Assembly: GCA_013042035.1 (NCBI GenBank)
Contig: JABDQX010000417.1
Location: forward strand, 1 to 21,639
Reading direction: 5' to 3'
Source: Gammaproteobacteria bacterium
GTDB lineage: Bacteria > Pseudomonadota > Gammaproteobacteria > HK1
Length of the DNA stretch: 21,639 nucleotides
The notes under the pieces were generated by a model. It had not been told where the DNA came from and did not search any database. It saw only the letters and a list, made by a program, of their open reading frames with translations. Shown piece by piece: positions 1-7,100 of the stretch (its first letter is position 1; each line of letters starts with the position of its first letter). A program made the translations under genes and the position numbers.

Positions 1-885
1 GTGGTGACCAATATCGATGCCGATCATATGGGTACCTATGGGGGAGATTTTGGTTGTCTGAAGGAAACATTTCTGACCTTTCTCCGTCGTCTTCCTTTTT
101 ACGGTCGGGCCGTGGTCTACGTGGATGATCCTGCGGTAAAGGATTTGTTGGAGAATGTATCAAGACCCATAACGACGTTCGGTTTCGACATGCAGGCGGA
201 TTTCCGCGCGGATGAGGTTCGGCAAGATGGCGTACGTACCACATTCGAGGTTTTTCGGCCCGCTGGGAAACCATCCCTGACCATAGGTCTGAATTTACCC
301 GGTCGACACAACGTATTGAATGCTCTGGCAGCCATTGTTATTGCTGATGAGCTGGCGGTACCGGATGAAATTATTCAGCGGGCTCTTGCCGAATTCCAGG
401 GGATTGCGCGTAGATTTCAGGTCTTTGGCGAGATATCGGTGGGTGGGCATCGGGTGTTGCTTGTCGATGATTACGGACACCACCCGCGCGAGATTGCCGC
501 AACGCTTGATGCCATTCGCACAGGTTGGCCGACACGCCGATTGGTGGTGGCCTTTCAGCCTCATCGTTATACGCGAACACGAGACCTTTTCGATGATTTT
601 ATCCGTGTTCTGTCGATGCCGGATGTATTGTTTTTACTTGATATATTCCCCGCGAGCGAGGCACCATTATCAGGGATCACCGGGGAAGCACTATACCGGA
701 GTATCCGTGACCATGGCAGTTTGACACCGGTATTTGTGGAAAACGTACAGGATCTTACCGATGCGTTATCGAAAGTGGTGGAAGATGGGGATATCGTACT
801 AACGCTGGGGGCCGGAAACATTGACAGCATAGCCCCGAAACTGGCTTCCTATTCAAATTCGGCCTCGCCAGACGAGAACATATAA
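1..885 (+). CDS. murC: UDP-N-acetylmuramate--L-alanine ligase MurC, C-terminal part (5' end outside window)
   Basis: MurC adds L-alanine to UDP-N-acetylmuramic acid with ATP in the cytoplasm, the first step of the peptidoglycan stem peptide. The window opens in frame inside the central ATPase domain; the first codon (gtg) is an internal valine, not a start. Visible landmarks are VTNIDADHMGTYGGDF at the beginning, LPFYGRAVVYVDD, the Mur-ligase junction NLPGRHNVLNALAA (about residues 98-111 of the visible part), the C-terminal-domain signature DDYGHHPREI and FQPHRYTRTRDLFDDF. About 185 N-terminal residues, including the UDP-binding domain and ATP P-loop, lie upstream, judged against a usual length near 490. 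The C-terminus is complete, with its TAA inside a palindrome that also spans the next gene's start. ddlB follows directly, with no murB between, as in E. coli. Confidence 0.97.
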   Translation: MVTNIDADHMGTYGGDFGCLKETFLTFLRRLPFYGRAVVYVDDPAVKDLLENVSRPITTFGFDMQADFRADEVRQDGVRTTFEVFRPAGKPSLTIGLNLPGRHNVLNALAAIVIADELAVPDEIIQRALAEFQGIARRFQVFGEISVGGHRVLLVDDYGHHPREIAATLDAIRTGWPTRRLVVAFQPHRYTRTRDLFDDFIRVLSMPDVLFLLDIFPASEAPLSGITGEALYRSIRDHGSLTPVFVENVQDLTDALSKVVEDGDIVLTLGAGNIDSIAPKLASYSNSASPDENI

Positions 886-904
886 TTTTGCAAAGCAAAA
901 TTAT
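882..904 (+). repeat. Palindrome spanning murC stop and ddlB start
   Basis: Perfect inverted repeat: ATAATTTTGC (882-891), loop AAA, GCAAAATTAT (895-904). The murC stop (883-885) lies in the left arm and the preferred ddlB ATG (903-905) overlaps the end of the right arm. No T-run follows, so it is not an ordinary intrinsic terminator. In the mRNA it would hide the ddlB start in a stem. Related ATTTTG/CAAAAT palindromes occur before glmU and ybeY. Confidence 0.8.
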
Positions 905-1850
905 GAAAAAAAATGATCTAAATAGTCCGTCCGTGAACGATCCCGCTCAATTCGGCAAAGTGGTGGTTCTGTTTGGCGGCAATTCGGCGGAACGGGCCAT
1001 CTCTTTAGACAGTGGTCGGGCGGTATTGAATGCATTGCATCATCGGCAGGTGGATGCCCACGGCCTTGATGCCGGGCAAGATCTGCTCGGACAGCTTGCC
1101 CGTGGTGGTTATGATCGCGCGTTTGTCATTCTGCATGGCCGTGGAGGAGAAGATGGCACCGTGCAAGGTGCGTTGGAGACCATGGGTATTGCATATACCG
1201 GTACCGGAGTGCTGGGTTCGGCGCTCGGTATGGATAAGGCGCGTACCAAATATCTTTGGCAAGCCGCCGGTATCCCAACGCCGCCGTTTCGGATTGTGAC
1301 GTCACAAGATGAATTGATGGCGGCGGCGAGGGAATTGGGATTTCCACTGTGTGTGAAACCCATCCACGAGGGTTCTAGCATTGGCGCGAGCAAGGTTACC
1401 GATTCAAGTGGATTAATGGAGGCTTGGTACTTGGCCGCGCGCTATGATTCTTTGGTGCTTGCGGAACGGTGGATCGATGGCGTGGAGTATACTGCGGCGA
1501 TTCTTGGGAAAACGGTTCTTCCATTTATTCGGCTTGAAACTCCCCGGATTTTTTACGACTTCGATGCAAAATATTGCGATGGCGCGGGAACACAGTACCA
1601 TTGTCCCTGTGGGCTTGATGCCGACCAAGAGAAATCATTCGGGGACATCGCGTTTCGCGCTTTCGAGGTATTGGGGGCGCGTGGTTGGGGGCGTGTGGAT
1701 TTTCTCTGCGATGCATCGGGCGAGCCTTGGTTTATCGAAGTGAATACCATACCTGGTATGACCGATCATTCATTGGTGCCCATGGCGGCCCAGGCTGTCG
1801 GCATGAGTTTTGACCAGCTTGTATGGCAAATATTGGAAACGAGTTTTTAA
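903..1850 (+). CDS. ddlB: D-alanine--D-alanine ligase (DdlB type)
   Basis: This ATP-grasp ligase joins two D-alanines to give the dipeptide that MurF adds to the muramyl tripeptide; it is cytoplasmic. The product is 315 aa, close to the E. coli DdlB length (306). Family landmarks are FGGNSAERAISL (about 24-35), LHGRGGEDGTVQG (77-89), the ATP-binding VKPIHEGSSIGASKV (151-165), the central-domain ERWIDGVEYTAAILG, and the metal-binding IEVNTIPGMTDHSLVPMAA (278-296). An in-frame TTG at 888 would add five residues, but I prefer the ATG at 903: MKKN is a more natural beginning and family homology starts only near residue 19. No Shine-Dalgarno sequence is visible, and the start overlaps a 10-bp stem, so translation may be coupled to murC termination 18 nt upstream. 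The first 18 residues are longer than in E. coli and look poorly conserved. Confidence 0.96.
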   Translation: MKKNDLNSPSVNDPAQFGKVVVLFGGNSAERAISLDSGRAVLNALHHRQVDAHGLDAGQDLLGQLARGGYDRAFVILHGRGGEDGTVQGALETMGIAYTGTGVLGSALGMDKARTKYLWQAAGIPTPPFRIVTSQDELMAAARELGFPLCVKPIHEGSSIGASKVTDSSGLMEAWYLAARYDSLVLAERWIDGVEYTAAILGKTVLPFIRLETPRIFYDFDAKYCDGAGTQYHCPCGLDADQEKSFGDIAFRAFEVLGARGWGRVDFLCDASGEPWFIEVNTIPGMTDHSLVPMAAQAVGMSFDQLVWQILETSF

Positions 1851-1855
1851 TGTTC

Positions 1856-1971
1856 CCGTGTGCGGCTTTTTCCAGTAACCCGTTGACTTTTCGGTAACGG
1901 TATCTATCAAAAAATTTTTTCATGCTTGTAACGAACTGAAAAATAGTAGATGTGGAAAAAACTGCACACGG
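1856..1971. mobile_element. Possible 116-bp MITE-like element with 18-bp inverted ends
   Basis: CCGTGTGCGGCTTTTTCC (1856-1873) pairs with GGAAAAAACTGCACACGG (1954-1971) at 16 of 18 positions; both mismatches would be G-U pairs in RNA. AATGTTC occurs just outside the left end (1849-1855) and again at 1975-1981, three bases beyond the right end, which could be a slightly eroded target-site duplication. The interior has no ORF but contains a promoter-like sequence. It fills nearly the whole ddlB-ftsQ gap. It could instead be a long-range mRNA hairpin between the genes. Confidence 0.4.
1883..1910 (+). promoter_or_regulatory. Possible sigma70-type promoter upstream of ftsQ
   Basis: TTGACT (1883-1888) and TATCAA (1905-1910) are separated by 16 nt, a 5/6 match to the -35 and 4/6 to the -10 consensus. 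An AT-rich stretch follows. It lies inside the inverted-repeat element described above and would drive ftsQ-ftsA. The -10 is weak, so this is only a candidate. Confidence 0.3.
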
Positions 1972-1975
1972 AATA

Positions 1976-2776
1976 ATGTTCAAAACTCGAATCCGAATAT
2001 TGATTGTGGTGCTTGGGATAGCCGTAATTGCCTTCGGTGCATGGACATATCGTGCCCCTACGTTCCTCCACGTCTCGATTAGCCATGTGCGGGTAGCAGG
2101 CGAGCTTCGTGAGATTACGGAGGCTTCGCTCCGGAAAGCTGTTTCTCCTCATTTGGCAAGCGGTTTTTTTGGTCTTGATGTGGCGGCAGTGCGAGCCGAT
2201 GTACTGAAACTTCCATGGTTGAAATCCGTGTCGGTACGCCGAATCTGGCCAGGAAGTCTGCACATCGCGGTGATCGAACATAAGGCCGAGGCGCGTTGGC
2301 ATAATGGTGGGCTGATAGCGATCGATGGTACGCTGTTTTATCCGCCGCTGGAAAGTTGTTCCGCAGATTTACCGATTCTCGATGGAGTATCGGGAATCCA
2401 TGCCGAAATGCTCAGGCAGTATCGGGAGATACAATCGGTGCTGGAACCAATGGGACGAAAAGTTCGCCGGTTTACCCGAACGGAACGCCCCATATGGAAG
2501 ATTGAGTTGGATACCGGGTTGACTATTGTGGTTGGTGACAAGAATCCTATCGTCGCGGTAGAACAGTTTGCAAGGACAGCCACTGCCGTACTTGGAGAAC
2601 GGATCGATAATGTGTTAAGTGTAGATCTACGTTATGCGAACGGATTTGCCGTGCGCTGGCGATCGGTTTTGCCTTTGAATATGGGAGATCCGGATGCTGA
2701 AGGTCTGGAAGAAATGAATTTGCTTTTTCCACCGGAAATTTCCGACGCGTTCCAGGTGGATTTGCATGATAACTAA
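1976..2776 (+). CDS. ftsQ: Cell division protein FtsQ
   Basis: FtsQ is a bitopic inner-membrane divisome protein that links early cytoplasmic components to FtsL/FtsB and the septal synthases. From ATG 1976 the product is 266 aa (E. coli 276). It has a short basic N-terminus (MFKTRIR), one membrane segment (about 8-25, IRILIVVLGIAVIAFGAW), then a periplasmic POTRA domain with the typical VRVAGELREITEASLRKAV, and the FtsQ beta domain. The motif LPWLKSVSVRRIWPGSLHI (about 79-97) is characteristic, and DVLKLPW precedes it as in the family. A GTG at 1952 would add eight residues, but it has no ribosome site and lies in the inverted repeat; ATG 1976 has ACGGA about 6 nt upstream. The ATG lies in the possible direct repeat AATGTTC at the edge of the upstream element. 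ftsA begins 11 nt after the stop. Confidence 0.93.
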   Translation: MFKTRIRILIVVLGIAVIAFGAWTYRAPTFLHVSISHVRVAGELREITEASLRKAVSPHLASGFFGLDVAAVRADVLKLPWLKSVSVRRIWPGSLHIAVIEHKAEARWHNGGLIAIDGTLFYPPLESCSADLPILDGVSGIHAEMLRQYREIQSVLEPMGRKVRRFTRTERPIWKIELDTGLTIVVGDKNPIVAVEQFARTATAVLGERIDNVLSVDLRYANGFAVRWRSVLPLNMGDPDAEGLEEMNLLFPPEISDAFQVDLHDN

Positions 2777-2787
2777 AGGTAGTCGCG

Positions 2788-4020
2788 GTGAAGAAATCAG
2801 ATAAAAAACTGATCGTCGGCCTGGATATCGGAACATCGAAGGTGGTGGCCATCGTCGGAGAGATCACGGGGGAAAACGAGATCGAAATCGTTGGAATCGG
2901 CTATCATCCGTCTCGTGGCCTTAAAAAAGGGGTCGTGGTAAATATCGAATCGACGGTTCAGTCCATTCAACGGGCAGTGGAAGAGGCGGAACTAATGGCA
3001 GGCTGCCAGATTCAATCCGCTTATGCAGGCATTGCGGGGAGTCATGTGCGCAGCCTTAACTCCCATGGCATCGTTGCTATTCGAGACAAGGAAGTAGTAG
3101 CCGGTGACGTAGACCGAGTCATTGATGCGGCGCGGGCGGTAGCCATCTCGGCCGATCAGAGGATTTTACACATCCTGCCGCAGGAATTCGTCATCGATCA
3201 TCAAGATGGCGTCAAAGAACCTATTGGCATGTCCGGTGTCCGGCTGGAGGCACGAGTCCACATGGTAACGGGTGCTGTAAGCGCGGCACAAAACATCGTC
3301 AAGTGTGTGCGTCGATGTGGTTTGGAAGTGGATGATATCATTCTGGAGCAATTGGCATCGAGTGAGGCCGTGCTTACCGATGATGAGAAGGATTTGGGGG
3401 TATGTCTTGTGGATATTGGTGGTGGGACCGCCGATGTCGCGGTTTTTACCGGGGGGGCAATTCGCCATACCGCAGTAATTCCCATTGCCGGTGATCAGGT
3501 AACAAACGATATCGCGGTGGCCTTGCGGACGCCGACACAGTTTGCCGAGGATCTCAAAATCAAATACGCGTGCGCGCTTGCCCAGTTGGCAAGCCCCGAG
3601 GAAACCATCGAGGTGCCGAGCATCGGCGAACGTCCATCCAGGCGGCTTGCCAGGCAGACATTGGCCGAGGTGGTCGAACCGCGCTATGAAGAATTACTGA
3701 CGCTGGTTCGAACAGAAATACGCAGAAGTGGTTTCGAAAACATGATCGCGGGGGGGGTTGTGTTGACTGGTGGCAGCTCGAAGATGGAAGGATTGGTGGA
3801 GCTTGCCGAGGAGGTTTTTAGTATGCCCGTGCGGCTTGGTGTGCCTCAATCGGTATCCGGGCTTGTGGATGTGGTGAGAAATCCGATTTATTCCACAGGC
3901 GTGGGATTACTGTTGTTCGGGCATAAGAATGTTGCGGAACATTACCCGGACGCGAGGGTGCGCTGGGGTTTTCGAGGGGTTTTCGATCGAATGAAAAACT
4001 GGTTCCAGGGAAACTTTTAG
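2788..4020 (+). CDS. ftsA: Cell division protein FtsA
   Basis: FtsA is an actin-like ATPase that anchors FtsZ filaments to the inner membrane and recruits later divisome proteins. The product is 410 aa (E. coli 420). The start is GTG, preceded by AAAGG about 8 nt upstream. Visible elements are the phosphate-1 loop GLDIGTSKVVAIVG (11-24), the 1C-domain region with AGIAGSHVRSLNSHGIVAI (80-98), the phosphate-2 motif LVDIGGGTADVAVF (207-220), the adenosine motif region AGGVVLTGGSSKMEGL near 325-340, and the C-terminal amphipathic membrane-targeting helix GVFDRMKNWFQGNF (397-410). All key parts are present and it should be functional. It sits between ftsQ (11-nt gap) and an unusually long 394-bp spacer before ftsZ. 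Confidence 0.97.
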   Translation: MKKSDKKLIVGLDIGTSKVVAIVGEITGENEIEIVGIGYHPSRGLKKGVVVNIESTVQSIQRAVEEAELMAGCQIQSAYAGIAGSHVRSLNSHGIVAIRDKEVVAGDVDRVIDAARAVAISADQRILHILPQEFVIDHQDGVKEPIGMSGVRLEARVHMVTGAVSAAQNIVKCVRRCGLEVDDIILEQLASSEAVLTDDEKDLGVCLVDIGGGTADVAVFTGGAIRHTAVIPIAGDQVTNDIAVALRTPTQFAEDLKIKYACALAQLASPEETIEVPSIGERPSRRLARQTLAEVVEPRYEELLTLVRTEIRRSGFENMIAGGVVLTGGSSKMEGLVELAEEVFSMPVRLGVPQSVSGLVDVVRNPIYSTGVGLLLFGHKNVAEHYPDARVRWGFRGVFDRMKNWFQGNF

Positions 4021-4414
4021 AAACTGGTGCAAACCTTTACTTTCTTTTAAGGTACCCGGAAAAAACATACTCGGACGGTGTTGCGGGTCAGATTATATAA
4101 GGCTCTAGGCGTTGGTCCGGCTTATGGGGGTCGTAGCGAGAAAGAGGGAAATTGTGATCATTTTTGCGCCAAATTCGAGGATAATAGTGATCGATTCGAC
4201 GAGAATTTGCGGGAAACAGGCGCCAATTTACCGCTTTCGCAGCCGATTCATCCTAAGTCGGACAGACTTTTAGCCAACTTCAAGGCGCAATGACGGGTCC
4301 ATGGTGAACTCTGTAACCATCATTGCAACACGGAAGCTGGACAAAAAAGCAGGCAAGGTGGGTATATTTTTTCTGTAGGGTGCCTAAGTGCATATCTGGG
4401 GGGAGAGGAAGACA
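4021..4414 (+). other. 394-bp ftsA-ftsZ spacer without a convincing gene
   Basis: No gene is supported here. A TTG-started frame at 4078-4293 (71 codons) lacks a ribosome site and looks like no family I recognise. In E. coli this gap is only about 60 bp. The stretch contains a possible promoter (4338-4368) and a very strong ribosome site for ftsZ (GGGGGGAGAGGAA ending at 4410). Short repeats such as GCGCCAA at two places, and AAATTC/GAATTT arms flanking a GATCGATTCGA-like centre, are present, but I cannot assign a role. Confidence 0.5.
4338..4368 (+). promoter_or_regulatory. Possible ftsZ promoter
   Basis: TGGACA (4338-4343) and TATATT (4363-4368) resemble -35 and -10 boxes (5/6 each), but the 19-nt spacing is long. 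It lies 47 nt upstream of the ftsZ ATG. It is plausible because the long spacer separates ftsZ from ftsA and FtsZ is needed in large excess over FtsA. Confidence 0.28.
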
Positions 4415-5566
4415 ATGTTTGAATTAATGGATGCTTACAGCGAGAACACGGCTGTAATCAAAGTGATTGGCCTTGGTGGCGGAGGCGGGAATGCACTGGA
4501 ACATATGCTGGACGCTGCCGTGGAAGGCGTGGAGTTTGTCTGTGCGAATACCGATGCCCAAGCTCTCAAGAAATCGTCTGCCCGAACGCTTCTCCAAATT
4601 GGGGGAACAGTGACAAAAGGCCTTGGGGCAGGTGCGAATCCGGAGATTGGTCGCCAGGCTGCATTGGAAGATCGCGATCGAATTGTCGACGTTTTGCAGG
4701 GTGCTGACATGGTATTCATTACTGCCGGAATGGGTGGTGGGACTGGTACCGGTGCAAGTCCTGTTGTGGCCGAACTTGCCAAGGAAATGGGAATCCTTAC
4801 CGTAGCCGTGGTAACCAAGCCTTTTCCTTTCGAACTCAAACGGCGTATGAAAATTGCCGAAGAGGGAATTGATGAACTGGCCCAATACGTGGATTCCCTG
4901 ATTACGGTACCGAATGAGAAACTGCTCAAGGTTCTGGGTGGGAATATCACTCTTACCGATGCATTCAAAGCGGCAAACGATGTTTTGCTTGGGGCGGTTC
5001 AGGGGATTGCCGAGTTAATCACGCGCCCCGGAATGATCAATGTGGATTTTGCGGATGTGCGTACCGTCATGTTGGAGAAAGGGCGCGCCATGATGGGTTC
5101 CGGAAGAGCCAGTGGAGAAGGCCGAGCTCGAACTGCCGCCGAAGCGGCGATTGCCTGTCCTCTGTTGGATGATGTCGACCTGCGTGGTGCCCGGGGGATT
5201 TTGGTCAACATCACGGCGGGGCCGGATCTCGGTATGGAAGAATTCGCGGCCGTTGGCGAAGCGATTGGGGATTTTGCTTCTGAAAACGCACTGGTTGTCA
5301 TCGGTACCGTGCTCGATGAAGTTGTAGGCGATGAACTGCGGGTTACGGTTGTAGCGACCGGTCTGGGTGATGTGGGCATTCACACCGAGCGGGAAATGCG
5401 CTTGGTTTCGCCATCTGGCAATAACGGTGATGTGGATTACAAACGTCTTGATATGCCGACGATTATGCGTAATCAAACGGGAGGACGAACCGCCACTTCC
5501 AGTCCAACGGACGAAGATCCTGCTTATCTGGATATTCCCGCTTTTCTCCGAAGGCAGTCGGACTAG
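4415..5566 (+). CDS. ftsZ: Cell division GTPase FtsZ
   Basis: FtsZ is the tubulin-like GTPase that polymerises into the division ring. From ATG 4415 the product is 383 aa (E. coli 383), beginning MFELMDAY like the E. coli MFEPMEL. Visible are GGGGGNALEHM (21-31), the tubulin signature GGGTGTGASPVVAELA (107-122), the GTP-contact NEKLL (167-171), the catalytic T7 loop NVDFADVRTVM (209-219) and the conserved C-terminal peptide DIPAFLRRQSD (373-383) that binds FtsA and ZipA. The linker (about 333-372) is short. A GTG at 4388 would add nine residues, but the GA-rich ribosome site lies between that codon and 4415, which decides for 4415. The gene is preceded by a long spacer and followed after 55 bp by parB rather than lpxC. 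Confidence 0.98.
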   Translation: MFELMDAYSENTAVIKVIGLGGGGGNALEHMLDAAVEGVEFVCANTDAQALKKSSARTLLQIGGTVTKGLGAGANPEIGRQAALEDRDRIVDVLQGADMVFITAGMGGGTGTGASPVVAELAKEMGILTVAVVTKPFPFELKRRMKIAEEGIDELAQYVDSLITVPNEKLLKVLGGNITLTDAFKAANDVLLGAVQGIAELITRPGMINVDFADVRTVMLEKGRAMMGSGRASGEGRARTAAEAAIACPLLDDVDLRGARGILVNITAGPDLGMEEFAAVGEAIGDFASENALVVIGTVLDEVVGDELRVTVVATGLGDVGIHTEREMRLVSPSGNNGDVDYKRLDMPTIMRNQTGGRTATSSPTDEDPAYLDIPAFLRRQSD

Positions 5567-5621
5567 TGCCACGTTCTTTTTATTTTGCACATGATGTTGG
5601 TTTGTACGGTCCTCTTCCCTT

Positions 5622-6479
5622 ATGGCAAAGCGTAACAGTTTAGGACGTGGGTTGGATGTCCTGCTCGGTAGTCAGGTATCGGCCATTGAGCGCGCCGAAG
5701 GTGAACTGCGCAATCTTCCCGTGGAACAAATTCGGCAAAGTCCCTATCAGCCACGCGCAACGATGGATCCTGTTGCACTCAAAGATCTTGCCAACTCCAT
5801 TCGTGTACAGGGCATTGTCCAGCCAATTGTTGTACGCCCGCTAGGGAAAGAAAATCTCTTCGAGATTATCGCGGGTGAGCGTCGCTGGCGCGCTGCCCAA
5901 TCGATCGGACTCAGTGAAGTACCCGCGGTGGTTCGAGATATCCCGGACGAGGCAGTGATTGCCATCGCGCTTATCGAGAACATCCAACGCGAAGGGCTTA
6001 ATCCGATCGAAGAGGCAACGGCATTACGCCGCCTTATCGATGAGTTCAATATGACTCATCAAACGGCGGCTGAAGCTGTCGGTAAATCACGTACCGCTGT
6101 TACCAACCTATTGCGCTTATTGGATCTTAATCCCGATGTGGGAGAATTGCTGAGGCAGAAACAACTTGATATGGGACATGCGCGCGCCCTATTGGGGCTT
6201 GATGGTCCCTTGCAAAGTCAGGCGGCGCAGGAAGTTGTGGCAAAAAAGTTGTCGGCTCGTGAAACGGAACAGCTAGTACGCAGGTTAAAGACCAAGGTGG
6301 AAGAAAAAAACACCGACTCCGCTCAGCAGGATCCGAATGTACGTCGGCTTGAGCTGGACTTGTCAGAACGGCTTGGTGCCGAAGTCCAGGTGCAGCATAA
6401 TATGGCGGGTAAAGGGAAGCTGGTCATTCGTTACACCAGTCTCGATCAGTTGGATGGCATTATTGCCCGTGTCGGCTAA
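5622..6479 (+). CDS. parB: Chromosome partitioning protein ParB
   Basis: ParB is a CTP-dependent DNA clamp that loads at centromere-like parS sites near the origin and organises segregation with ParA. The 285-aa product has the N-terminal ParA-stimulating motif SLGRGLDVLLG (6-16), the ParB/Srx CTPase fold with QSPYQPRA (39-46), GERRWRAAQ (85-93) and LIENIQREGLNPIEEA (117-132), an HTH region with TAAEAVGKSRTAVTNLLRLL (about 148-167), and a C-terminal dimerisation domain (from about 240). The ATG has no obvious Shine-Dalgarno sequence. In most gammaproteobacteria parB follows parA and rsmG and precedes the atp operon; here the atp side is kept, but ftsZ lies upstream and parA is not in the window. 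No clear parS was found nearby. Confidence 0.95.
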   Translation: MAKRNSLGRGLDVLLGSQVSAIERAEGELRNLPVEQIRQSPYQPRATMDPVALKDLANSIRVQGIVQPIVVRPLGKENLFEIIAGERRWRAAQSIGLSEVPAVVRDIPDEAVIAIALIENIQREGLNPIEEATALRRLIDEFNMTHQTAAEAVGKSRTAVTNLLRLLDLNPDVGELLRQKQLDMGHARALLGLDGPLQSQAAQEVVAKKLSARETEQLVRRLKTKVEEKNTDSAQQDPNVRRLELDLSERLGAEVQVQHNMAGKGKLVIRYTSLDQLDGIIARVG

Positions 6480-6511
6480 TAATTTTATTCTTCGATGTTC
6501 TTTCAGGCATT

Positions 6512-6985
6512 ATGAGTTTGCACGGTAATCAGCGTAACAGCGAATATCTACGCTCGGCATTCGCCCTAACTGTGCAGTCGGATCAAGTAAAGTTGATTCT
6601 TGGGCTTCAAGTGGTATTGATTCTTGGTGTTGGAGTCGCGTATCTTACGACCGTTGGGTATTCAGGCGCATGGTCTTCGGTATATGGTGGAAGCGTGGCG
6701 ATATTCAGCACCTGGATGCTGGCGAAGCGTGTTCGTTTGGCCATAGAGGTGGCAAAGGATATGCCTGGTCGCGAAGTTGAGGTTTTGTACAGGGGTGCTG
6801 TACAGCGTTTTGCGTTTATACTTGCCCTATTCATAATCGGCATGGCTATTCTAAAGTTTGATCCGGTGCCATTGCTTGCTGGATTTGCCGTGGCGCAGGG
6901 AGCATTTCTGCTGAGTACCTATTCCCCTGTTTTCCGTTTCGGTAGCCGCCGCTTCAGTAGTCGGTGGCGTCACGATCGGGGGTAG
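6512..6985 (+). CDS. atpI: ATP synthase protein I (AtpI)
   Basis: AtpI is a small membrane protein encoded first in many atp operons. It is not part of the finished enzyme but assists c-ring assembly and possibly cation supply. The product is 157 aa, longer than E. coli AtpI (126), with about four hydrophobic segments (near 27-47, 52-69, 93-113 and 117-136). The terminus RFGSRRFSSRWRHDRG is strongly basic. Family assignment rests on size, membrane pattern, VYGGSVAIFSTWMLAKRV (a typical AtpI stretch) and its place before atpB. It starts 32 nt after parB with only a weak ribosome site, and AtpI is normally poorly expressed. Confidence 0.88.
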   Translation: MSLHGNQRNSEYLRSAFALTVQSDQVKLILGLQVVLILGVGVAYLTTVGYSGAWSSVYGGSVAIFSTWMLAKRVRLAIEVAKDMPGREVEVLYRGAVQRFAFILALFIIGMAILKFDPVPLLAGFAVAQGAFLLSTYSPVFRFGSRRFSSRWRHDRG

Positions 6986-7033
6986 CTTGGGTCGCTACTT
7001 TCCCTGAAAATACATGGCATTTTCTTTAATAAT

Positions 7034-7078
7034 CCTTCGCTCCGCGAGGTGCAGCCTGTAGTTGCGCTTTCAAAATTA
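7034..7078 (+). repeat. Degenerate palindromic repeat before atpB
   Basis: CCTTCGC-TCC-GCGAGG (7034-7049) is an imperfect hairpin sharing the 13-mer TCGCTCCGCGAGG (7037-7049) with the perfect hairpin before atpG (11194-11206). CAAAATTA follows at 7071-7078, the same octamer found at the ends of the repeats before ddlB and glmU. The element ends 22 nt before the atpB GTG. Confidence 0.4.
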
Positions 7079-7100
7079 CCTTCATCGAAGGGGTTGTCAG

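Noticed and set aside
4078..4293. 71-codon frame in the ftsA-ftsZ spacer
   Set aside because: TTG start, no ribosome site, no recognisable family features; composition like the surrounding non-coding DNA.
6463..6491. TTGCCC-N17-TATTCT as an atp operon promoter
   Set aside because: Only 3/6 and 4/6 matches and inside the parB end; too weak to list.
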